Assembly: GCA_002385485.1 (NCBI GenBank)
Contig: DGDP01000006.1
Coordinates: forward strand, 1-11,839
Direction of reading: 5' to 3'
DNA: 11,839 nucleotides
Source of the DNA: Acetomicrobium sp. UBA3949
GTDB taxonomy: Bacteria > Synergistota > Synergistia > Synergistales > Acetomicrobiaceae
Shown here: piece by piece, positions 6,723 through 11,839 of the stretch
Layout of the letters: every line of letters starts with the position of its first letter
How positions within the stretch are numbered: the first letter of the stretch is position 1
Program-made: the position numbers and the translations under genes
Notes under the pieces: generated by a model
What the model saw: only the letters and a program-made list of their open reading frames with translations
Databases searched by the model: none
Told to the model about the DNA's origin: nothing

Positions 6723-7609
6723 ATATTCTTTAAAATTTCTAGCAAGTAGAATTTATATTGTCCCAGGTTTCCCCCATAATTTCCTGCCGTTATCGAAATT
6801 ACGTTGCATGAAGTTGCAGCTAAAAGGCCGTAGCCCATCGCATCTCTTACAGACTTTTCATCCAAACCGTCTATGACTATTTCATAAACGGCATTCACTT
6901 CCTCTGACAACGAAGTCTTTACTTGCCTTTTCAGGGTGGGACAAAAAGAAACATTTGTGGAAGCGTTCAAAAAAGGGTATGTAGAGCCAACTTTACTACC
7001 GCTTCGGACGATACCGCCGGGAAAGGGAAGAATTATCCCTGACACTTTCTTCATGGACTTTACAGCCCTTTGGGCAGCTTCGAGACAAGAGGTAACGTCT
7101 TTAGCCAAAATCAACAAGTTTCCGCCACCCACGCCTTTCTTCACGCAAAACTTTTGCTCGACCAAAAACTCCCCATCCATTACGGGAATCCTCCAAAATC
7201 TCCTCTTGTCGAGAAATTTGCTCGATTGATAAGAATCCCCAAAATATCTGAGTTTTCCGCCAACGTCTATCTGCTCTCCCTCATCAAGTCCGTTGTAGCA
7301 GGCCGTAGTGGGACAGGTCATTATGGATTGGCCTATTCTAGAGATGAGCTGAGACTCCAAAGCTGACTTGGAAACGCCAAAGATCAAAATGCTTGTTCCG
7401 GGACGGCCGTCCGGCGTCTGAGTACTATTCAACTCCCCCTCTATTCCCGCCTCACAGCCACAACCAATGACGGATGTAGCAAATCCCGTGGCAGACACCG
7501 CTGCCGTCATGGCCCATTCAGGGGTATCTGCCGTAACTACGAGGCGGCTTCCCCACATTGAAAATGCCTCTGCGTAAGTATCTTCGACATTAACTCCATT
7601 ATAAATCAT
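6719..7609 (-). CDS. ftr: formylmethanofuran--tetrahydromethanopterin formyltransferase
   Basis: Ftr (called FhcD in the bacterial complex) reversibly transfers the formyl group between methanofuran and N5 of H4MPT. The 296-aa length is typical. Close matches to the family run along the whole protein: N4-GVxVEDTYAEAF near the N terminus, A40-TGFATSVIGCGCEAGIE, T65-PDGRPG, T98-CPTTACYNG, L120-RYFGDSY, W139-RIPVMDGEF, and P195-FPGGIVRSGSKVGS. ATG at 7609 lies inside the last codons of the frame-restored mptG (11 bp overlap). Its stop overlaps the chemoreceptor start. In aerobic methylotrophs this protein is part of the FhcABCD complex; in methanogens it acts on its own. Which applies depends on FhcA/FhcB genes that lie elsewhere. 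Confidence 0.97.
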   Translation of the reverse strand: MIYNGVNVEDTYAEAFSMWGSRLVVTADTPEWAMTAAVSATGFATSVIGCGCEAGIEGELNSTQTPDGRPGTSILIFGVSKSALESQLISRIGQSIMTCPTTACYNGLDEGEQIDVGGKLRYFGDSYQSSKFLDKRRFWRIPVMDGEFLVEQKFCVKKGVGGGNLLILAKDVTSCLEAAQRAVKSMKKVSGIILPFPGGIVRSGSKVGSTYPFLNASTNVSFCPTLKRQVKTSLSEEVNAVYEIVIDGLDEKSVRDAMGYGLLAATSCNVISITAGNYGGNLGQYKFYLLEILKNM

Positions 7610-8566
7610 TACATCGATCCCCTCTCACTTCCACGCTTGCCCCTTCCTGCGCACAGGAAGTAACAAATATCAACGAGCCATCTCCAAATGTGTCTTTAAG
7701 CTTCGCGCAAATAACTCGTGCAGTCCCATGATCTTGCGTTATGCCGTAAACGGTTGGCCCCATGAACTTTGCCCGATGCCTACAGCTCCTTCTTTTTTCA
7801 TACAAAGCGCCATGTCCTCAGACAGTTGTGAGTTGAAATTCCCCCCTTGTGCTTTAGAAAAACAACGGCCAACCAAATCCTGTATTCCTGTAACAGCTTC
7901 ACCGAAGCCACAGATTTCTTTTTCTACAATGGAAGGCAATAGTTTCATCAATGTAATTCGACATATATTTGAAGACAACTCCTCGTGTATACTTAGGGAT
8001 CGAAATTTTTCGTCCTCTTCGGCACCGCTTATTCCTTCAAAAAACAAAGGTATTGCAACGACAAAGGCCCACTCGCGCGGAAGCAGGCTGTGAAAGAGCA
8101 AAGGAGGAAAACCTGTTCCGTCCCACCTTTTGTGCCCCCCATCCAAGACAAACCCTCCTCTTTCAAACGTTACGGTACCGACGCTTGACCTTTTGCTTCT
8201 TCCCATTATGCCTGCCAAATCCTTCACCGATACGTCTATCCCGAAGAGGACAGAAAGGGCCCTGCCTACTGCTAAGGCCAATCGCGTTCCCGATCCCAGC
8301 CCAACATGGGAGGGTATGGAGGAAATGATTTTTATGGCAACACCTCCTTGAATGCCGAAGAAAGACAAAAACTTCTCTGCGTACTGCAATGCCCTTTCAG
8401 CATCCGGTCCCTCTACTGTCAAAATGTCGTTCAAGGAGACATTCAGCACTACCTTTGGCTCGTTTATGCCCACGCCTATGCCGCCGAAAATTCTTCCAAG
8501 GCTCCCGTTTAAATCAAGAAAACCAAAATGCAGTCTGGCGCCTGTCTCGACGTGAACAGCCCTCAA
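7599..8566 (-). CDS. mptG: beta-ribofuranosylaminobenzene 5'-phosphate synthase, frameshifted
   Basis: MptG condenses 4-aminobenzoate (or 4-hydroxybenzoate-type substrates) with PRPP, releasing CO2 and PPi, to make the aryl-ribose arm of methanopterin. The protein is a GHMP-kinase-fold member: H5-VETGARLHFGFLDLNG near the N terminus and P85-SHVGLGSGTRLALAVG at the nucleotide loop. The first frame runs from TTG at 8566 and stops at 7739 (275 aa), just after G-Q-S-S-W-G. The expected continuation G-P-T-V-Y-G-I is found in the next frame and runs to a stop at 7599. The total span of 968 bp is one base short of 323 codons. The break is in a run of four Gs on the coding strand (7758-7761) where five would restore frame. 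Restored, the protein is 322 aa, normal for the family, and ends with an 11-bp overlap on ftr. Sequencing error or very recent mutation is more likely than an old pseudogene. Confidence 0.9.
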
Positions 8567-9114
8567 CTAAATACCCCCTTAAGATAATTATCTATGACGG
8601 CAAGCGCTTCCATTTCCCGCTCCCCTCCAGTCTTTTCTACTATGATCTTCGCCTCGGATATGCACCTATCAAAAAAACTCTTTTTGTAAAATTGATATCT
8701 TGTTGCTGCTATCAAAAGTTCCATAATTGAACATTTAGCTCTATTATAGCCCTTAAAGGGACGCCCTATCCCATAATAAAGAACGGAACAGAGGAAGCTT
8801 CCTCTATCTGCCTCTTCGCTCACTTCGCAGGCTTCAAATTCAATCCAGGAACAAACATCTACATATACAAATCCGGCTATTTTTTGAGCTTGTCGGCATT
8901 TAAGATCAGGATCATCCAGGGCACTAAGGCAAAAGGATAAAATGTCATCTGTGATATTGGCTACAAAATAGCCAAATCTCAATAGATTTCTGTATGTATG
9001 GCTGGATTTATAGGGGTACAAAAAATATCGGCCTTCGCTTTCTTTTAAGCCCATGGGTGCCCAATTGGGAGATCCGTCGGCATTCAAGGTGGAAGCTATA
9101 ACTTCATAAATCAT
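8563..9114 (-). CDS. DUF447 family protein
   Basis: This 183-aa protein opens with I-Y-E-V-I-A-S-T-L-N-A-D-G-S-P-N-W-A-P-M-G, the signature of DUF447, a family with a flavin-reductase-like split-barrel fold for which FMN-bound structures from archaea are known. A central N-I-T-D-D motif and a helical C-terminal part (G-Y-N-R-A-K-C-S-I-M-E-L-L-I-A-A-T-R) also fit. The family is largely confined to organisms with H4MPT, and homologues occur in bacterial H4MPT islands, but its reaction is not settled as far as I know. ATG at 9114 overlaps the DHPS-like gene by 11 bp, and the stop overlaps mptG by 4 bp, placing it between two cofactor-assembly genes. A flavin-dependent or structural role in H4MPT assembly is inferred. 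Confidence 0.85.
   Translation of the reverse strand: MIYEVIASTLNADGSPNWAPMGLKESEGRYFLYPYKSSHTYRNLLRFGYFVANITDDILSFCLSALDDPDLKCRQAQKIAGFVYVDVCSWIEFEACEVSEEADRGSFLCSVLYYGIGRPFKGYNRAKCSIMELLIAATRYQFYKKSFFDRCISEAKIIVEKTGGEREMEALAVIDNYLKGVFS
8574..8580 (-). promoter_or_regulatory. ribosome binding site for the TTG start of mptG
   Basis: The minus strand reads AAGGGGG here, ending 7 bases before the TTG at 8566. It supports that rare start codon, which overlaps the DUF447 stop as TTGA. The resulting N terminus is the expected one for beta-RFAP synthase. Confidence 0.6.
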
Positions 9115-10432
9115 CGTCTGACAAATAGCCCCAGTCCAAGGGGCGCTCCTGCATATATTTTTTGCCCAATTTCGCGGCCAAAGAAGCTTTTTCGAGCTCT
9201 CTCCCTAAATAAAAGGCATGACCCGGATCGTTAACACCGATGGATTGAAAAAGCATATTAATATCTTTGCCCTTCAAAAATATCGAATTGTTGAAGATAT
9301 ATATATACTCATCTGCTACAAAAATACGGAAGTTTTTATCCGTTACTTTTTTATGAATGTCGATTATCTCCTCTTCGCTATAGACCTCGAAAGGAGTATC
9401 CTTGGCTGTCACTAATCCCAGATTAAAACCTTTGGGCAACATCCCCGATTCCCTTGCACTTTCGTGCATTAAGCTTGCCAGGTATGTTTCCCTTACTGCA
9501 CCCCTAGCCCAGCTTGTCACTTCAGTTGTCAAGACATAATTGATCTCAAGCTCCGCACAAATTCCCAAAAGAATGGCATTTATTCCGGTAGAGTCTGCTT
9601 CCGTAAGTTCTGTCAAATTTCCGATCCCCATAAGCATCTCATCATCAGGGAAGCATCTTCTGTATTCTACGTAGCGTCCGATCGACTCGGAAAGGCCAAA
9701 GGGAAGGGGGTCAAGAATGGGATCAACCAGATATTTCTTGCCTCTATCCCTTAATCTTGCCACGTTTCTTTCCAATGAATTAAGGTTTTTGTCTTCAAAA
9801 TCGGGTATTACAACCACCGGACATGACAGCCTGAAGGCAAGATCTATGTTGAAACTGTTGACACTCAAATAAAGGTCGATGCCGAATTTATCAGCTTCTA
9901 GGGCCGTCTTTTCGTCAAATGTGTCAAGGTTAACGCATAAGTTCAACTCCTTTAAAACCGACACAATGTCGCCAATGTTGGGGATAGACCCCTTATTTGG
10001 TCCGCCAATGTCAATTATCGTTGCTCCCTTGTCTTTGTAATCAAGTGCTTTATTGACAATTTCGTTTAGCGTCATCTTATGGGCATCAACTATCTCGGCC
10101 AATATCCTTATATTGGGCTTTGTCTTTTTCAAATGCGTCGAAAAACCGAAAAAGCCGGGGAGGTCTTTTAGGTCCTTAGGACCCCTCTTGACTTCCACGC
10201 CCAACGCTTCGGCAAGCACCTTCTCATCGCCCTGACACAAGCCTGGCAAAATGACGACATCCGCATCCCCTGCGCTCCTCAGCTGCGACATAACCCAGGT
10301 AACGTTCATAAGAGCCGCAACGGAGATAGGCAAAACGGACACTTCATAAGAAAAAGGAGGGTCCATATTCTTCAAAATATTAAGCAAGGCGTTATGGGCT
10401 AACCTGCCAGTTACAAATAAAATCTTAGACAA
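9104..10432 (-). CDS. dihydropteroate synthase-like protein (DUF6513 + pterin-binding domain)
   Basis: This 442-aa protein has an N-terminal Rossmann-like part (about 1-110, starting K-I-L-F-V-T-G-R-L-A) and a TIM-barrel resembling dihydropteroate synthase. The barrel contains D141-IGGPNKG-148, where classical DHPS has D-I-G-G-E-S-T, then V-N-L-D-T-F-D and a highly conserved L-T-E-A-D-S-T-G-I-N-A-I-L region. This is the archaeal/methylotroph DHPS-related type, not folate FolP. The natural role is joining a pterin pyrophosphate to the beta-RFA phosphate made by MptG, two genes downstream; that assignment is inferred from fold and context. The start is TTG at 10432, with GGGAG eight bases upstream, and it overlaps the flavoprotein gene by 22 bp. 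The C-terminal 120 residues, with D-P-G-H-A-F-Y-L-G-R-E-L-E-K-A, are characteristic of this longer family. Confidence 0.88.
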   Translation of the reverse strand: MSKILFVTGRLAHNALLNILKNMDPPFSYEVSVLPISVAALMNVTWVMSQLRSAGDADVVILPGLCQGDEKVLAEALGVEVKRGPKDLKDLPGFFGFSTHLKKTKPNIRILAEIVDAHKMTLNEIVNKALDYKDKGATIIDIGGPNKGSIPNIGDIVSVLKELNLCVNLDTFDEKTALEADKFGIDLYLSVNSFNIDLAFRLSCPVVVIPDFEDKNLNSLERNVARLRDRGKKYLVDPILDPLPFGLSESIGRYVEYRRCFPDDEMLMGIGNLTELTEADSTGINAILLGICAELEINYVLTTEVTSWARGAVRETYLASLMHESARESGMLPKGFNLGLVTAKDTPFEVYSEEEIIDIHKKVTDKNFRIFVADEYIYIFNNSIFLKGKDINMLFQSIGVNDPGHAFYLGRELEKASLAAKLGKKYMQERPLDWGYLSDDDL

Positions 10433-10932
10433 TCTTCCAACTCCCTGAGATCATTTGCTACCCTTACTCCGGGAAAAGTCTTCAGAGTCCGGAGGTGTTG
10501 CAAATCGACGGGCCTGGGGTACACCATAATTCTTCTTCCCGTTGGCGTAAGGGACTCTATCCTTGGAGATACGTCACTTGGTAAAACCAATATCGGAACT
10601 TTTGATTTTCCAGCCTGGGAAAATAGATTTGACGGAAGGGAATCGGCTATCCCTAAAGCGCACTTAGCCACTGTATTCGAGGTCGCAGGCGCTATGACCA
10701 AAAGATCGTATCTTCCAGCAGCAAATGCTCCACAGGATGGCGAGCTTGACTTGTAGTCTTTTACTATGTTGATATCCCTACGTTCTAAGAAATCGCCGTA
10801 TTTGTACATCTTTATTACTTCAATGCCAGCGCTTGATAAAAAAAGGTTTATTTTGTCTTTGTTTTTTTCGACAATTTCCAAACATTCTTTTAGAAAATGT
10901 CCTGCCCCGGTAACAACCCATGCGACTTTCAT
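10411..10932 (-). CDS. dmrB: dihydromethanopterin reductase-type flavoprotein (DmrB/AfpA family)
   Basis: A 173-aa flavoprotein of the phosphopantothenoylcysteine-decarboxylase-like fold. It starts M-K-V-A-W-V-V-T-G-A-G-H-F, nearly the textbook start of archaeoflavoprotein AfpA/DmrB, and carries the FMN-binding A81-PATSNTVAK-90 and the following C-A-L-G-I-A-D-S-L-P-S-N. DmrB of methanogens reduces dihydromethanopterin to H4MPT with an electron donor protein. Here that would be the last reduction of the pterin made by the operon. I chose ATG at 10932 because it gives the family N terminus and the ATGA overlap with the mptA stop; an ATG at 10968 would add 12 residues that do not look like the family. 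Single Cys residues are present but there is no ferredoxin-type cluster motif. An AfpA-like electron carrier role is the main alternative. Confidence 0.87.
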   Translation of the reverse strand: MKVAWVVTGAGHFLKECLEIVEKNKDKINLFLSSAGIEVIKMYKYGDFLERRDINIVKDYKSSSPSCGAFAAGRYDLLVIAPATSNTVAKCALGIADSLPSNLFSQAGKSKVPILVLPSDVSPRIESLTPTGRRIMVYPRPVDLQHLRTLKTFPGVRVANDLRELEDCLRFYL

Positions 10933-11839
10933 AGCTTCAACCACTCTTCCAAAGTTACACTTGAACATAAGATATCATCTTTTAAACGTATTTCACCTCT
11001 TATATCGCCCAGTAATCCGCTTCTTTCCGCAAAGGCATTATGTTGATGGATGCTTTCCAAGCTTTCCTCTCTAGCCAATACAAAAGTATCATCGGGAAGA
11101 TCGGGGTAAACTTCCACCAAATTCAACAGCATATGCCTAACAACGTCCTCAGCAAACCTGGCATTTTGATGAGCTTTATTGACAACAAAAAACTCATCAG
11201 GCCTCTTAAGCAGTTCATATGTCTCGGAACTCATTGATGCCTCTATAATATGTACCAGATGCTCAGCTCGAACGGACATGTCAGAACCGACGAGCAGCGT
11301 CCCCCTTGCCCTCTGATTATGAGTGGCCATCGGGATCAAACTGACGATCTTTGCTGCTTCCTCTGAAGTATAACCTGCTTCCTTAAGCAACATCCTCGAA
11401 TGTGAAGCCATCATGTCTTGAGCGCAGGGACAGGCAGTCATCCCTTCAACTTCTACGCCAATAACCCTGCGAGACATTTTGCCGTCAGTCGATGCGATAC
11501 CTATAAATGTAAACAATTCCTCGGTCTTCTTGGCCGAGATCGGAGTCACCCTTTCCATTGGATACTTCGCTTTTATCCGCACCTCGGCTTTCTTAGCTCT
11601 CTGAGACTGAACAACCTGAAGGGCAAGCCTCTCGGCTAGGCTTTCAATATCCGGTGAAGGTTCCAGGGAAATCTCTTCTACTATGCCTTCCAATACATCT
11701 GTAAATCTCGACATGTGCACACCTGCTTTGTATGGATCGAGGTAGGCAAAAAAATCAAGCGTGGCGTAAAAAAGCTCCGCCTTACCCTTAACCCCCAACC
11801 TTATTACCCTATTCAAATTTGTAATGCCCACCCTGGACA
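10929..11839 (-). CDS. mptA: GTP cyclohydrolase MptA / type IV (5' end outside window)
   Basis: MptA converts GTP to 7,8-dihydroneopterin 2',3'-cyclic phosphate, the first step to the methanopterin pterin ring; the related FolE2 makes dihydroneopterin triphosphate for folate. Visible motifs include G-V-H-M-S-R-F, V-E-G-M-T-A-C-P-C-A-Q (MptA-like rather than the L-C-P-C-S-K of FolE2), P-M-A-T-H-N-Q-R, and the conserved V-H-I-I-E-A-S-M-S-S-E metal/active-site region. A GTG at 11831 could serve as a start, but the frame stays open to the window edge and reads S-R-V-G-I-T-N-L, matching the internal R-V-G-V-x-x-L of the family. About 20-30 N-terminal residues are therefore probably missing. No MptB phosphodiesterase gene is seen downstream. 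The position at the head of the visible operon fits its role as first pathway enzyme. Confidence 0.92.
   Translation of the reverse strand, partial: SRVGITNLNRVIRLGVKGKAELFYATLDFFAYLDPYKAGVHMSRFTDVLEGIVEEISLEPSPDIESLAERLALQVVQSQRAKKAEVRIKAKYPMERVTPISAKKTEELFTFIGIASTDGKMSRRVIGVEVEGMTACPCAQDMMASHSRMLLKEAGYTSEEAAKIVSLIPMATHNQRARGTLLVGSDMSVRAEHLVHIIEASMSSETYELLKRPDEFFVVNKAHQNARFAEDVVRHMLLNLVEVYPDLPDDTFVLAREESLESIHQHNAFAERSGLLGDIRGEIRLKDDILCSSVTLEEWLKL

Larger units (their letters stand above)
1824..11839 (-). other. H4MPT/methanofuran C1 operon (11 genes, continues past the window)
   Basis: All genes from mptA to the CitG-like gene lie on the minus strand with overlaps or tiny gaps. In order of transcription the junctions are: mptA-dmrB 4 bp overlap, dmrB-DHPS-like 22 bp, DHPS-like-DUF447 11 bp, DUF447-mptG 4 bp, mptG (frame restored)-ftr 11 bp, ftr-MCP 4 bp, MCP-fhcC 28 bp gap, fhcC-mch 14 bp overlap, mch-ATP-grasp 4 bp, ATP-grasp-CitG-like 14 bp gap. 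No internal promoter-sized spacer exists. The promoter must lie beyond base 11839. The operon ends 92 bp from mnmE. Co-transcription is inferred from spacing. Confidence 0.85.

Noticed and set aside
7739..7805. Programmed -1 ribosomal frameshifting in mptG
   Set aside because: No canonical X-XXY-YYZ slippery heptamer is present at the break and I see no strong downstream stem; a missing G in a short run explains it more simply.
10933..10968. Longer start of the DmrB/AfpA flavoprotein at 10968
   Set aside because: The added 12 residues precede the exact family N terminus, and the ATGA overlap at 10932 is the standard coupling arrangement.
10929..11839. FolE2 (folate GTP cyclohydrolase IB)
   Set aside because: Sequence around the C-P-C motif and the operon context favour MptA; FolE2 stays a related alternative only.
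1..11839. CRISPR arrays, tRNA/rRNA genes, insertion sequences, prophage genes
   Set aside because: No direct repeat arrays, cloverleaf-like segments, transposase motifs or terminal inverted repeats were seen; coding density is near complete.

Overview
The window looks like a chromosomal segment from a bacterium that carries the archaeal-type C1 pathway based on methanofuran (MFR) and tetrahydromethanopterin (H4MPT). Bacterial identity rests on a complete MnmE-type tRNA-modification GTPase and a typical bacterial chemoreceptor signalling domain. The C1 proteins match families best known from methanogens and from methylotrophic bacteria. Moderate base composition and the anaerobe-like mix of genes would fit a phylum such as Synergistota, but the phylum is a guess.

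Left part (1-1731, + strand): the 3' end of a class I/II PLP-dependent aminotransferase, a perfect 12-bp inverted repeat next to a TATAAT box, then full-length mnmE. A 92-bp gap (1732-1823), in which I see no convincing terminator, separates mnmE from a converging operon.

Right part (1824-11839, - strand): one tightly packed operon read right to left. Its order is mptA (GTP cyclohydrolase, 5' end outside the window), dmrB/afpA-like flavoprotein, DHPS-like protein (DUF6513 + pterin-binding barrel), DUF447 protein, mptG (beta-RFAP synthase, broken by a one-base deletion in this sequence), ftr/fhcD, a methyl-accepting chemotaxis protein, fhcC, mch, a RimK/MptN-like ATP-grasp ligase, and a CitG-like (triphosphoribosyl-dephospho-CoA synthase family) protein. 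Neighbours mostly overlap by 4-22 bp or lie within 30 bp, so co-transcription and translational coupling are likely.

How they fit together: MptA opens GTP to begin the pterin. MptG makes the ribofuranosylaminobenzene phosphate arm, and the DHPS-like protein is the natural candidate for joining the two. The flavoprotein probably reduces the dihydro form to H4MPT. The ATP-grasp, CitG-like and DUF447 proteins are candidates for side-chain or accessory steps. Ftr and FhcC handle formyl transfer between MFR and H4MPT, and Mch interconverts formyl- and methenyl-H4MPT. FhcA/FhcB (FwdA/FwdB), Fae and methylene-H4MPT dehydrogenase are not in the window, so the direction of carbon flow cannot be read here.

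The most unusual points are the chemoreceptor lodged between ftr and fhcC, the mptG frameshift, and the CitG-like gene as a candidate for an unassigned sugar-transfer step of methanopterin assembly.
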